DNA of 49,523 nt from a virus, in IMG/VR virus record IMGVR_UViG_3300025806_000038, positions 1 through 49,523 of that record; one strand, 5' to 3'. A model generated the notes under the pieces. The model was not told the origin of the DNA. It saw nothing but the letters and a program-made list of their open reading frames with translations, and ran no database searches. Shown piece by piece: positions 1-7,343 of the stretch (position 1 is its first letter; the number at the start of each line of letters is the position of its first letter). A program made the position numbers and the translations under genes.

Positions 1-415
1 TTAAAGCGTCAATCATAGCTCCGCCTGAACCTGCTCCGTCAGAATAAACTACAGATGTCATTCCAGTTGGAATGGTAACTGTAGCTCCTGAACCTTGTTT
101 AATAATAATACTTTGAGATCCGCTGGTAGCATTTTCTATAATCCATACTTTTGAAACCGTATTAGGTCCAATCGTAATAGTGCAAGTTGAGTCTAAAGTT
201 CCAGTATATTTTAAGAACATAGCTCGTCCAGCATCTGCTGAACCGTCTGCTATTGTTGTTGTATGAGTGTCTGCGTTAGTTGTTATAGCTTCTGTTCCAT
301 AACCAAAAGCATCACCAATTAATTCTAAATTAGTGTTAGTAGAATCGCCCCAAGTTCCGCTTTCGTCACCTGTTGCAATTTCTTTTAGTCTTAAATCGTT
401 TGTATAAGCTGCCAT
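1..415 (-). CDS. Tail-fibre-like protein, partial (C terminus off left edge)
   Basis: The frame is open from an ATG at 415 to the left edge (138 codons seen). The N terminus MAAYTNDLRLKEIATGDESG, followed by GTWGDSTNTNLELI and a run of short beta-strand-like segments (TTNADTHTTTIADG, TITIGPNTVSKVWIIEN), is a signature I know from tail-fibre or baseplate-type proteins of marine phages. A Shine-Dalgarno-like AGAGG lies about 7 bases before the ATG. It is the last gene of the left minus-strand block, after adaptor and repeat proteins, which fits a receptor-binding or fibre role. The exact role is inferred, and the C-terminal half that would decide it is not in the window. Confidence 0.7.
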   Translation of the reverse strand, partial: MAAYTNDLRLKEIATGDESGTWGDSTNTNLELIGDAFGYGTEAITTNADTHTTTIADGSADAGRAMFLKYTGTLDSTCTITIGPNTVSKVWIIENATSGSQSIIIKQGSGATVTIPTGMTSVVYSDGAGSGGAMIDAL

Positions 416-469
416 CTTTTACCTCTGAGCATTTATTATGCCATCTTTAATGGCTTATTGTATATTAAA

Positions 470-1120
470 TTATGCGGCCACATCTGTCCAATTTGGAGTT
501 TGAGACTCATCAATATCCTCCCATTTGAAAACATGCCCTAATTCTCCTGTAGCTGACAATCCTGTAAGTGTGGTTGTTGCTGCTGCATTAACTGTTGGGT
601 TAACAAATGGATCGTTTGAAACCATTTCATTTAATTGAACATTAAAAACATTTTCTGTAACTGTTGTAAGTGTACCAACTGCACTTGTTCCTGCCAAACC
701 TGTACTAATGATGATGGTTGCCTCTGCATCAACCAATACTGAAACATTTCCTAAAGTAGAAACTAATGAATTAGATATAGAAACAACAGCTTGAGCTTCT
801 GGGGTAACTGTACCTAAAGCAGAAGTTCCAACCTGACTGGCTGGAGTTATATTTGCTTTACCAGTTACGCTGGCTATTGTTCCTAATGCTGAAGTGCTTG
901 CTAATCCTGATGGAGTAGCATTAGCATCTGCGTTGATTGTGACTGAAACTGCGCCTAATGTTGCATTTAAACCAGCTACTGATGCGACTGCTTTACCATT
1001 AACTCCAGGCGCACCTAAAGCTGATGTAGCGGCTAATCCAGTAAGAGTGATTGGTATAGAGCCTTCGCCCCACCCGAGTTGACCCCAAGTGCCTCTACCC
1101 CAACCGTTAATAAAAGCCAT
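470..1120 (-). CDS. Repeat-containing structural protein (GLxATSALG repeats)
   Basis: The 216-residue product starts MAFINGWGRGTWGQLGWGEG, a Trp/Gly motif common at the start of marine phage virion proteins. It then consists of about six imperfect repeats of 20-30 residues built on G-L-x-A-T-S-A-L-G followed by V/T-rich strands (residues about 25-150, again near 190-200). The C terminus is KWEDIDESQTPNWTDV, a motif also typical of these proteins. The composition (Ala, Thr, Val, Gly, Ser; no Cys) predicts a beta-solenoid or fibrous fold. It sits between a 141-residue structural protein and the fibre-like gene, so an appendage role is likely. No enzymatic motif is seen. Confidence 0.75.
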   Translation of the reverse strand: MAFINGWGRGTWGQLGWGEGSIPITLTGLAATSALGAPGVNGKAVASVAGLNATLGAVSVTINADANATPSGLASTSALGTIASVTGKANITPASQVGTSALGTVTPEAQAVVSISNSLVSTLGNVSVLVDAEATIIISTGLAGTSAVGTLTTVTENVFNVQLNEMVSNDPFVNPTVNAAATTTLTGLSATGELGHVFKWEDIDESQTPNWTDVAA

Positions 1121-1126
1121 TTAAGG

Positions 1127-1552
1127 CTAGGCGATTCTTATAATCGCTGTAGAAGCTGCTGCTGCTGGGAATACAATAGTAAAATCTCCAGCGGTAGATG
1201 TTTTATCGCCACCAAAGTCAATTGTTGCTACTGATTTGTTACTATCAGAGCTGTTATAAATCATACAACCTCTAGCAGTAATAGTAGCAGTACCAAAAGT
1301 TAAATCAGCAAAGTCTGTAAAAGCTGTTGTTCCAGAACTTGTTGGAGTTACATTGGTTAAGTTAGCTCCACCTGAAGTATAGTTAGTACCAGATGCTTGA
1401 CCTGTAGTGGTGAAGGAAGTAGTGGTAGCTCCTAAAGTTGCTGAAGAAGTATACAAAGCTAATTTGAAAGTATCAGCTCCGTTATCAAAGTCATGATTAC
1501 CTTTTAAAAGCTCTACTTTAAAACTTGTTGTAAGTGTTGATGCAATTGCCAT
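1127..1552 (-). CDS. Phage structural protein of unknown role (141 aa)
   Basis: The product opens with MAIASTLTTSFKVELLKG and continues with HDF, DTFKLALYTSSATLG, NVTPTSSGTTAFTDFADLTF and FTIVFPAAAASTAIIRIA. I recognise this block order from small beta-rich proteins encoded in the tail region of many marine and aquatic phages; no function has been established that I know of. It lacks Cys-rich, catalytic or membrane motifs. It lies 6 bases upstream of the repeat protein and 2 bases downstream of the 95-residue gene, so it is co-transcribed with fibre-type genes. A head or tail decoration role is inference. Confidence 0.75.
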   Translation of the reverse strand: MAIASTLTTSFKVELLKGNHDFDNGADTFKLALYTSSATLGATTTSFTTTGQASGTNYTSGGANLTNVTPTSSGTTAFTDFADLTFGTATITARGCMIYNSSDSNKSVATIDFGGDKTSTAGDFTIVFPAAAASTAIIRIA

Positions 1553-1554
1553 AA

Positions 1555-1842
1555 TTATAGTTTCCTAATTAAATCAGAGGCTTCTTTTAAACCCGCTCTA
1601 TCTAATTGATTATTTATTGTAATCCTATCAGATTTTATAGCATTTTGCATATATTGTTCAATAACTTTTTGAATATTGTCTTTGTACTCTTTTACTTGGT
1701 TTTGAACTTCTTCTGGCGCTTCTTCACTTACTTGAACAATTCTTTCTATACAAAGGCTAGACCAAAACTCAATTGGATGGCCTCCCTCTTCTGTTGTATG
1801 TACTTCAATAATCCCTAGTTCGGGTCCAGCTTTATAACTCAT
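1555..1842 (-). CDS. Hypothetical protein, 95 aa
   Basis: The ATG at 1842 overlaps the stop of the upstream gene as TAATG, so I prefer it to the ATG six bases earlier (1848). The product begins MSYKAGPELGIIEVHTTEEG, contains a short hydrophobic patch (HPIEFWSSLCIERIV) and ends in a charged amphipathic helix (EEVQNQVKEYKDNIQKVIEQ). I do not recognise a characterised family. Its place among tail-region genes suggests a small structural or assembly protein. Confidence 0.65.
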   Translation of the reverse strand: MSYKAGPELGIIEVHTTEEGGHPIEFWSSLCIERIVQVSEEAPEEVQNQVKEYKDNIQKVIEQYMQNAIKSDRITINNQLDRAGLKEASDLIRKL

Positions 1843-2582
1843 TACCATTTGTTAGGTTCTCCTACTTTATTTTTTTTAAGGTGGGTATCATGCTTGTCAA
1901 TCATTACAGGTTCTTGATGAACTTTTTTTATATCTAAATCACTTAATTTTTTTACTTGTACAGAATCTTCGTTTTGTAACACCACCAAAGGATCTGCAAG
2001 CCTATGATAGCCGTATAGTTTTTGCTCTGCTGGTACGTCTGTATCTAATAAAGCGCTACTATGAGCAACTTCTACTTGAATACCTTTAGATATACATTTT
2101 GATAACCAAAATTCGCAACAGGCTCTGCCTGCTTCTGCAAAATGCAGATTACCTTTGTAAGAAAAATCTATACCAAATAATTTCAAATTAGCTACTTCAT
2201 TCCAATAAGCAAAAGCTATTGCATAGGCAACCGTATTATTTAAATAAAAACAACTTGTTTGTTCTACAATTTCTTTAATGGGATAACTTTTAAGACCTGG
2301 ACAACGCTCATCTAGTTCACAAGTATAAATAGGGCCTTCATGTTCTGTTAGTAATTTAGACATACTATCGGTTTGACCGCCTGCATCATCAGTATCTAAG
2401 AATCTAGATGCTGGATCCATCATAAATACTCTATCATGATAAATTACAGATGCTACTGCGTTGATAGCCCATACTTCATCAAAGTGAGTTCCATGAGATT
2501 TTGCTAGGTTGTAATCAAACCAACTTTTTCCCATACCCACAATAGCTACAGTTTTACCTTTAAGGCTTTTAATTTTTTTCAT
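1842..2582 (-). CDS. Rossmann-like hypothetical protein, 246 aa
   Basis: The N terminus KGKTVAIVGMGKSWFDYNLA has the beta strand plus G-x-G-x-S loop of a Rossmann-like nucleotide-binding fold. It is followed by FDEVWAINAVASVIYHDRVFMMDP and, near residues 135-185, LKLFGIDFSYKG, HFAEAGRACCEFWL and VEVAHSSALLD. That pattern recalls DUF115-type or other sugar-nucleotide-dependent proteins, but I cannot assign a reaction. The length is complete with no frameshift. It lies between the SU10-type adaptor and a 95-residue gene. A role in modifying a surface glycan or virion component would be speculation. Confidence 0.6.
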   Translation of the reverse strand: MKKIKSLKGKTVAIVGMGKSWFDYNLAKSHGTHFDEVWAINAVASVIYHDRVFMMDPASRFLDTDDAGGQTDSMSKLLTEHEGPIYTCELDERCPGLKSYPIKEIVEQTSCFYLNNTVAYAIAFAYWNEVANLKLFGIDFSYKGNLHFAEAGRACCEFWLSKCISKGIQVEVAHSSALLDTDVPAEQKLYGYHRLADPLVVLQNEDSVQVKKLSDLDIKKVHQEPVMIDKHDTHLKKNKVGEPNKW

Positions 2583-2596
2583 TTTCTCTCCTTTTT

Positions 2597-3268
2597 TTAC
2601 GAAACAGAAGTTCGTAAAGAATCGTAACGATATTCGTCTCTTCTTCCTCTAGCCTCTGCTTGATTCTTTAATCTTAAAATTTCTAGATTAAATCTTTTTT
2701 CATAAAGATTCATCATATCAGCATCACCTTTCATAAAAGTGTAAGCCTCTACTAATGAACCGTATAATAAAGCATTTTTTGCATTTACTGAAATCCAAGT
2801 TCCTGTTGTATCTGTCACTAAAGAAGTTGGTTTGTACAAATAATGAAGTTCAGTTGTATAGTTTTGATCTGGAACTGGAGCAATAATTAAAGTAGATTCT
2901 TTTAAACCAGTATTTAAATCTTTATCAAAATCTCCATAATATAAAGGTCTACTTCTTTCTGAAGAATCTGTAGGATCTGGTGTGTACTCCTGCATAAAAC
3001 TAGGATGTTTTTTATCTAAATAATGATAATCACCATTACTGTCAATTACAGATAATGAAAAAGATAATAAAAAATCATTTGGAGCTGTTAAAAATCTAGA
3101 ACCAGCCGTCATAGATCCTTGTACATTTCTTCTAAAATAATCAAATTGAACTAATTCAAATATTCTGTCTTCTGCTATTTGAATAAAATCATCAAGAGTA
3201 GCAACAAAAGTAGTTTCACTATTTTGCACATAATTTTGTATTAATGTTTTTAGTTCAGATAATGTCAT
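2597..3268 (-). CDS. Head-tail adaptor protein (SU10 adaptor-like)
   Basis: The 223-residue protein starts MTLSELKTLIQNYVQNSE, then FVATLDDFIQIAEDRIFELV, then SRFLTAPNDFLLSFSL. This helical start followed by a beta half with PLYYGDFD and LIIAPVPDQNYTTELHYLYK is the pattern of phage adaptor proteins that connect portal and tail in SU10-like and related podoviruses. It overlaps the zinc-ribbon gene upstream by 4 bases and lies close to the P22 gp4-like gene, forming the connector set of the virion. The family assignment rests on remembered sequence pattern, not a search. Confidence 0.7.
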   Translation of the reverse strand: MTLSELKTLIQNYVQNSETTFVATLDDFIQIAEDRIFELVQFDYFRRNVQGSMTAGSRFLTAPNDFLLSFSLSVIDSNGDYHYLDKKHPSFMQEYTPDPTDSSERSRPLYYGDFDKDLNTGLKESTLIIAPVPDQNYTTELHYLYKPTSLVTDTTGTWISVNAKNALLYGSLVEAYTFMKGDADMMNLYEKRFNLEILRLKNQAEARGRRDEYRYDSLRTSVS

Positions 3269-3606
3269 GATAGTGTAATTGTAACGCTTCCTAATGATGA
3301 TGTCAGTTTATCAACTGTAAAGTTTGTAGGCAGGATTGAAGGATTCATAAAATCATCTTGAAAAATACTAGAACTGGTAACTACTACAAAACCTTCGCCA
3401 GCTTCTGTATCATTATTTGGTCTTGGTTTATATAAAGCTTCAGGATCTGAAACATGAGGCTCTGGCTCTAATTGAGGATGTTTTGGCTCATAACACTCAG
3501 AGCAAACTTTAAAACCTGTCCACTCTTCTTTTAATTCACTAAGCTTAAATTCAAAAGAACATCTATCGCATAGTGCTATAGCAAATTTACCAAGCGCATA
3601 TGCCAT
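3265..3606 (-). CDS. Zinc-ribbon protein, 113 aa
   Basis: The first half holds a zinc ribbon: CDRC at residues 13-16 and CSEC at about 35-38, spaced 18 residues apart, followed by YEPKHPQLEPEPH. The C-terminal half is beta-rich (NPSILPTNFTVDKLTSSLG, SVTITLS). I know this ribbon-plus-PKHPQLEP arrangement from small proteins encoded next to connector genes in many marine phages. The role is unknown; a structural zinc site in a virion or assembly protein is plausible. It lies between the gp4-like adaptor (1-base gap) and the SU10-type adaptor (4-base overlap). Confidence 0.75.
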   Translation of the reverse strand: MAYALGKFAIALCDRCSFEFKLSELKEEWTGFKVCSECYEPKHPQLEPEPHVSDPEALYKPRPNNDTEAGEGFVVVTSSSIFQDDFMNPSILPTNFTVDKLTSSLGSVTITLS

Positions 3607-3607
3607 T

Positions 3608-4279
3608 TTAATTCATCCTAATACTTGGTCGTATTTTAAAAGAGGCTCTATCTTCATCTTGATCGGCAGCTCTTCTAAATTCTTCTTCATATAAAGCTTT
3701 TAACTGAGGAGTTAATTGTGGGGCTTTTTTTAAAGATAAATAATAAGATAAGCCTGCAACAAAACAAGGATAAAATCTAAAAGGCATATCCATAGTATTA
3801 ATTGCAGTATCTGCATCATCCATTCTAATAATTTTATTAAATACCAAAATATCGGTAGAATTTTCTGGGGTTGGCCATACTTTTAAAACAGGAGAGATTG
3901 TTTTGTCTAAAAAGTATTGAGACGGTCTAGCTTGAGTTTCTTTGTTTGGTATATTTAAGTATGCAGATCTACCAACTCTACTGATAGAAATGTCAGTTTG
4001 AACATTATTAACCGTTCTCCTAACTACAACGTCTAAAATATCTATTACATTAGAATTTAAAGTGTATTCAGCTGTTCCTTGAGTAACCGTTTGAGTATCT
4101 TGCTCTATTGTCCATTGATTTAGGCCTCTATTGGCCCATTCTGCAAGCATTAAATTAACACTTCTTATTGCAGTTTTTAGATCGTACCCTGTTCTTAATT
4201 CAAGACCACAGCGCTCGTAAGCTTCTTCAATAAACTCTGTTACGTTTGGTTCAAAATTTGTACTGTTTGAAGTTGCCAT
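3608..4279 (-). CDS. P22 gp4-like tail accessory factor / head-tail adaptor
   Basis: The 223-residue product reads FIEEAYERCGLELRTGYDLK near residue 16, then AIRSVNLMLAEWANRGLNQW, a beta section (TAEYTLNSNVIDILDVVVRR) and a C-terminal helix with ALYEEEFRRAADQDEDRASF. This is the pattern of the P22 gp4 tail accessory family, whose members bind the portal ring after packaging and form the first tail ring. In P22 gp4 also has a muralytic function; I see no catalytic residues to support that here. It is followed by the zinc-ribbon and adaptor genes, which agrees with a connector cluster. Confidence 0.75.
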   Translation of the reverse strand: MATSNSTNFEPNVTEFIEEAYERCGLELRTGYDLKTAIRSVNLMLAEWANRGLNQWTIEQDTQTVTQGTAEYTLNSNVIDILDVVVRRTVNNVQTDISISRVGRSAYLNIPNKETQARPSQYFLDKTISPVLKVWPTPENSTDILVFNKIIRMDDADTAINTMDMPFRFYPCFVAGLSYYLSLKKAPQLTPQLKALYEEEFRRAADQDEDRASFKIRPSIRMN

Positions 4280-4954
4280 TTATTTCTCATATAAATTGTT
4301 AAATGTAATTGATGGATCTAAATAACTTTCATGACCTTCAGCAGAATGCGCCCATTGTGACGGCTTAAAATCTGGAGGTCCTTCACCTGTAACCCATAAT
4401 GCAGGACTTGTTGCCCTTACTCTGTTATTTGGCAAAGCAATCAAGTTACCTTTCCATTCACAATCCTCAGTTATATATAATACATGAGATTGTTTGTGTT
4501 GTGCAGGGTCATCTGCAATTTCATTATTGGTGTAATCAACCGTAAACAAATATTTAGCTGTATAAAATTCTGCTCCTATTTTTGCTAGCCAAGGAGAAGA
4601 ACTTACCCTGTCCATTATTACAACTGAATGATCTCTTGATTCACAATCCCAAGGTTGAACTAAATGATCTTCCATAGGCTTTGGAAACTCTTCCATAGGA
4701 ATATCAGCAACTAATCCTTGAATAGGCATTCTAGCCCACATAGCGCCTCCATGAATGTTTCCCTCGTCCCAATCATCACAATTAGCCTCTTCTCCAGTAA
4801 ATACAACATGGAAGCTTAGAGATCTATCTGGAATAGTATTTACCGCTATTGCAAGCGCGTGTATGTACTCATCTTGGTACTTTTGATGATTGTGAGTAAA
4901 CTCTCTCCTAACCCAGCATTTAAAATGTGGGATGTTACTTATAAGATGTGGCAC
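4280..4954 (-). CDS. Hypothetical protein, 224 aa (tail region)
   Basis: The product contains FKCWVRREFTHNHQKYQDEY near the start, HVVFTGEE, GGAMWARMPIQGLV, a conserved-looking QPWDCESRDHSVVIMDRVSS segment, YLFTVDYTNNEIADDPAQHK and a Trp/Pro-rich C terminus (ALWVTGEGPPDFKPSQW). I recall similar 220-residue proteins in marine podoviruses next to connector genes, always without known function. No membrane segment or known catalytic motif is seen. It abuts the gp4-like gene directly (ATG of that gene at 4279), so it is translationally linked to the connector set. Confidence 0.65.
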   Translation of the reverse strand: MPHLISNIPHFKCWVRREFTHNHQKYQDEYIHALAIAVNTIPDRSLSFHVVFTGEEANCDDWDEGNIHGGAMWARMPIQGLVADIPMEEFPKPMEDHLVQPWDCESRDHSVVIMDRVSSSPWLAKIGAEFYTAKYLFTVDYTNNEIADDPAQHKQSHVLYITEDCEWKGNLIALPNNRVRATSPALWVTGEGPPDFKPSQWAHSAEGHESYLDPSITFNNLYEK

Positions 4955-4957
4955 TAA

Positions 4958-5134
4958 TTAACTTTGATCAGCTCTTCTTCGGTTTGCGTTTCCTGCTATT
5001 ACAGATCCACCTTTTGATTTTTTCATCATGCTTCCACCTTTGGACTTTCTCATGATACTTCCACCTTTAGACTTCTTCATCATGCTTCCGCCTTTAGATT
5101 TTTTCATAATGCTGCTGTATTTTGTATTTTTCAT
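4958..5134 (-). CDS. Tandem-repeat Lys/Gly/Met mini-protein, 58 aa
   Basis: ATG at 5134-5132 overlaps the stop of the upstream 51-residue gene (TAATG). The product is four tandem copies of a nine-residue unit, (M/R)KKSKGGSx with x = M, I, M, V followed by M or I, framed by MKNTKYSSI and AGNANRRRADQS. It contains 15 Lys/Arg and almost no acidic residues. The underlying DNA is a 27-base tandem repeat visible on the plus strand at about 5006-5107. The end, SKGGSVIAGNANRRR, resembles the C termini of the two basic proteins encoded at 5298 and 5693. A DNA- or RNA-binding role in the virion is inference. Confidence 0.7.
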   Translation of the reverse strand: MKNTKYSSIMKKSKGGSMMKKSKGGSIMRKSKGGSMMKKSKGGSVIAGNANRRRADQS

Positions 5135-5289
5135 TATTTTTTACCTTTTTTAACTGTTTTTTTCTTTGCAGGAGCTTTTTTCTTAGGCATATTTAAATAA
5201 ATACGATCTTCTGATACAGGCTCGTCTGGTCTAACTTTTGCATCAAGTCTTGCTTGAATTTTTGGATCTTTTTTTTGTTTTCCTGGCAT
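5134..5289 (-). CDS. Lys-rich mini-protein, 51 aa
   Basis: Start ATG at 5289; stop TAA at 5136-5134 shared with the next ATG. The product begins MPGKQKKDPKIQARLDAKV, has RPDEPVSEDRIYLN in the middle and ends MPKKKAPAKKKTVKKGKK, a histone-like or nucleoid-protein-like basic tail. About a third of the residues are Lys. The start is supported by a GGAGC element eight bases upstream and by tight packing between neighbours. It belongs to a run of five tiny basic genes. DNA condensation or charge neutralisation of packaged DNA is a reasonable but unproven role. Confidence 0.65.
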   Translation of the reverse strand: MPGKQKKDPKIQARLDAKVRPDEPVSEDRIYLNMPKKKAPAKKKTVKKGKK

Positions 5290-5297
5290 ATTTGCTC

Positions 5298-5693
5298 CTA
5301 ACTTATGGTTGTTACCTTTCTTTTATTGTTCATTACTTTACCACATCCTTTGGCAATAAACCCACCATTAGATTTCTTGATTCTATTTTGCTTAGACATA
5401 GCTCTTTCAATAGCATCACCTCTTTTCTTTTCATAAGAAGTTTGAACACCATCATCCATACCAAATTTTTTACTCATAGGTCCTCCTGTGGACTTTTTTT
5501 GCCAGCTAATTCTATCTGGTCCTTTTTTCTTTTTGGCCGCTGCATTGCATTGAGCCTTCGTTGGTCTGCATGCAGGATATGGTCTTTTAGATTTTGTAGC
5601 TGACTTTCTGCCACATGGTTTGCCAGTTTTACAGTCTATCCAACCTTTGCCTTTATTGCGTGAAAACCACTTTTTTAAACCTTCTTCAGCCAT
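5298..5693 (-). CDS. Basic protein, 131 aa (DUF5872-like)
   Basis: The N-terminal region GLKKWFSRNKGKGWIDCKTG then PCGRKSA and KRPYPACRPTKAQC is the pattern of DUF5872-type proteins: a small Cys-containing basic domain found in phages and algal viruses. Residues about 55-75 give KKKKGPDRISWQKKSTGG, and the C terminus gives KKSNGGFIAKGCGKVMNNKR. Start ATG overlaps the stop of the upstream gene (TAATG at 5693-5695). Its last 25 residues match, motif by motif, the C terminus of the 66-residue protein just upstream. Function is unknown. Confidence 0.75.
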   Translation of the reverse strand: MAEEGLKKWFSRNKGKGWIDCKTGKPCGRKSATKSKRPYPACRPTKAQCNAAAKKKKGPDRISWQKKSTGGPMSKKFGMDDGVQTSYEKKRGDAIERAMSKQNRIKKSNGGFIAKGCGKVMNNKRKVTTIS

Positions 5694-5893
5694 TATCGTT
5701 TTCTATTATTCATAATGCAACCTTGACCTCTAATGGCTCCACCAGATGCTTTTTTAACCCTGCTTTTATTGCCCCAGTTTTTAGCGCCTACTTTACGGCA
5801 TTTAACCAAAGCTCCGCTTGCATAAGCAGAGGGCCATTTTTTATATCTTGATTTTACTTTGTGATAACAAGCGTCTTTTGTTCCTTTTGCCAT
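5693..5893 (-). CDS. Basic protein, 66 aa (shared C-terminal KKxxGG tag)
   Basis: The ATG at 5893 overlaps the preceding stop (TAATG) and is preferred to an ATG 12 bases earlier that lies inside the upstream gene. The product starts MAKGTKDACYHKVKSRYKKW, continues PSAYASGALVKCRKVGAKNW, a block I know as common in phage and algal-virus basic proteins, and ends KKASGGAIRGQGCIMNNRKR. Three Cys residues could support disulphides or metal binding. The gene is part of the TAATG-coupled chain of basic proteins. Role unknown; nucleic-acid binding inferred from charge. Confidence 0.75.
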   Translation of the reverse strand: MAKGTKDACYHKVKSRYKKWPSAYASGALVKCRKVGAKNWGNKSRVKKASGGAIRGQGCIMNNRKR

Positions 5894-6195
5894 TAGCACT
5901 TCCACCTTCGTCTTGCTTGACGTATTCTTGAGTTAGGATCATTCCTAGTTTTAGCTGAACTTCTTTTAAGCTGTCCAAGAGATCTAGCGCAATAAGACTT
6001 ACGTCTTTTAGCCGCTTTGCTTCCTTTTTTAACTTTGCCTGTTACAGCAGTTTTTAATTTAGATCCTGGATTGGCTTTACGATAGGCTTTTACACCTTTT
6101 GCTGTCATACCAGCTCCTTTTTTCGTAGGACGGTAATTAGCTCCCTTGCCTCTGGTAGTTCTTCGTATGGGTTTTGCTTTCCTTCGTGTTGCCAT
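5893..6195 (-). CDS. Arg/Lys-rich protein, 100 aa (DUF6321-like)
   Basis: The product starts MATRRKAKPIRRTTRGKGAN and contains GAGMTAKGVKAYRKANPGSK, then RRKSYCARSLGQLKRSSAK and RIRQARRRWKC. The TAKGxxxYRxxNPGSxL ... RRxSYCAR arrangement is the hallmark of DUF6321-type proteins in marine phages. More than a third of residues are Lys or Arg. It is first in the chain of basic genes, directly after a stem-loop at 6207-6231. No Shine-Dalgarno is visible ahead of the ATG. Function is unknown; a DNA-associated virion component is inferred. Confidence 0.75.
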   Translation of the reverse strand: MATRRKAKPIRRTTRGKGANYRPTKKGAGMTAKGVKAYRKANPGSKLKTAVTGKVKKGSKAAKRRKSYCARSLGQLKRSSAKTRNDPNSRIRQARRRWKC

Positions 6196-6206
6196 ATTAA
6201 TTAATA

Positions 6207-6231
6207 TAGTAGCACCACAAGGATGCTACTA
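6207..6231 (-). other. Stem-loop between decoration and basic-protein genes
   Basis: TAGTAGCA at 6207-6214 and TGCTACTA at 6224-6231 form a perfect 8-bp stem with a 9-base loop, followed by the palindrome ATATTAATTAATAT at 6194-6207. There is no U-run on the minus strand, so it is not a classic terminator. It could be an RNA processing site or stabiliser 5' of the basic-protein messages, or an attenuating structure. Confidence 0.4.
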
Positions 6232-6244
6232 CAAAGTTAAGATG

Positions 6245-6544
6245 TTAAGAATGAAAAACAGTTACTCTATCTATATTACTTAATACAACGTGAATACCGC
6301 TTTCAAACAGAACACCTGAATCAGGTATATTTAAAGTCTCAGTATCGTTTGCATTACAAGGAGCAATTAAAAGAGTGGTGCCAGTAACAGAACCGTCTCT
6401 AAAAGTTACAGTACCGTCAGAAGATCCTCCTGCGATTATGTAACCTCTTAATCTTGATCGGCCACCTTGTAATACAGCACCGCCTGTAGCAGCGCTAACG
6501 CTGGTAGCTGTTTTTACATCAGAACCTACAATTCTACCTGCCAT
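6245..6544 (-). CDS. Hypothetical virion protein, 99 aa
   Basis: The protein begins MAGRIVGSDVKTATSVSAAT and continues with GGRSRLRGYIIAGGSSDGTV, TFRDGSVTGTTLLIAP and IPDSGVLFESGIHVVLSNID. This is a small all-beta protein of the sort I recall as a decoration or head-fibre-type protein in marine phages. An AGGAG-type ribosome site precedes the ATG (plus-strand ACTCCTATC at 6550-6558 overlaps the preceding stop). It lies downstream of the 238-residue lectin-like protein; both probably belong to the virion surface. Confidence 0.65.
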   Translation of the reverse strand: MAGRIVGSDVKTATSVSAATGGAVLQGGRSRLRGYIIAGGSSDGTVTFRDGSVTGTTLLIAPCNANDTETLNIPDSGVLFESGIHVVLSNIDRVTVFHS

Positions 6545-6553
6545 TATTTACTC

Positions 6554-7270
6554 CTATCTTTCTATCATTACATTAATGTAATCGACAGTCATAGTTTTTG
6601 CTACTGCTTCACCATTTTGAATACCAAACGAAATAGTGAGGTCTTCATCATTTGGAAGGTTAGTATCTGCAAGAACTAAAGGCTCTGCATTATTAACAGA
6701 GTAATGCACGTTTGAAGTATTTGGGTCAATAAACCAACTTAAAGTAATAAATGTATCATTTGCCATAGTAGCGATACTTGAAGCTGTAGTAGCGGAATTG
6801 TTTTTCTCAACAGAAAGATCAACTGTTGCTGCTCCATCTGCACTAATGAAATAAACACCATCTGTTACATCAAGAGGAGATGTATCAGTTATATGTAATC
6901 CCATAACGAAATCACTTTGAGTTGCATCACTTACTTTAAATCTGCTTGAAAAGAATGCTCTTTTTCCAGCAGCAAGTGTAAATGCTTCGCCTTTTAACTG
7001 TAAGAAGTCTAGATCGTTATCTCCAGCTGCATTAGTAAGCAATAAAGCTCCACCAGCGGATGAAGTAACTGCTTCTGTTGCACTTCCTGTACCAGCTTCA
7101 GTTGTAGTGATTGTCCAATCACCAGAGTTGTACGTCATAAAGTCATTAAAATAACCGTAGTACGTTTGATCCGATGGATATGGTTGAAACATCGGTAAGT
7201 CTTTTTTACTTTTACTAGCAACAGTATTACCTGCCCATAGTATTAGATTTTGAAAATGTGGATTAGCCAT
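6554..7270 (-). CDS. Lectin-fold-like virion protein, 238 aa
   Basis: After MANPHFQNLILWAGN and a linker, the sequence is beta-rich: QTYYGYFNDFMTYNSGDWTI, GGALLLTNAAGDNDLDFLQL, FFSSRFKVSDATQSDFVMGL, GVYFISADGAATVDLSVEKN and AKTMTVDYINVMIER. Alternating strands with a conserved FFSSRFKVSD centre are typical of a jelly-roll or concanavalin-like fold found in phage capsid decoration proteins. The fold call is from pattern memory. An AAAGGAG ribosome site lies 8 bases before the ATG. It is placed shortly after the capsid gene, which supports a head-surface role. Confidence 0.6.
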   Translation of the reverse strand: MANPHFQNLILWAGNTVASKSKKDLPMFQPYPSDQTYYGYFNDFMTYNSGDWTITTTEAGTGSATEAVTSSAGGALLLTNAAGDNDLDFLQLKGEAFTLAAGKRAFFSSRFKVSDATQSDFVMGLHITDTSPLDVTDGVYFISADGAATVDLSVEKNNSATTASSIATMANDTFITLSWFIDPNTSNVHYSVNNAEPLVLADTNLPNDEDLTISFGIQNGEAVAKTMTVDYINVMIER

Positions 7271-7327
7271 TATGAACTCCTTTTATTTGTATTAATGGAA
7301 ACCTTTACGGTCCTCATCAAGCTAATT

Positions 7328-7341
7328 AACTGAATTCAGTT
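7328..7341. repeat. 14-bp perfect palindrome
   Basis: AACTGAATTCAGTT is a perfect palindrome placed two bases past the stop codon of the DUF1289 gene and before the decoration-type gene. It may be a weak stem-loop or a protein-binding site; the sequence alone does not decide. Confidence 0.35.
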
Positions 7342-7343
7342 TA

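Noticed and set aside
5238-5603. 121-codon hydrophobic frame on the plus strand
   Set aside because: Antisense of Lys-rich genes (AAA gives Phe in the opposite strand); no promoter or ribosome site.
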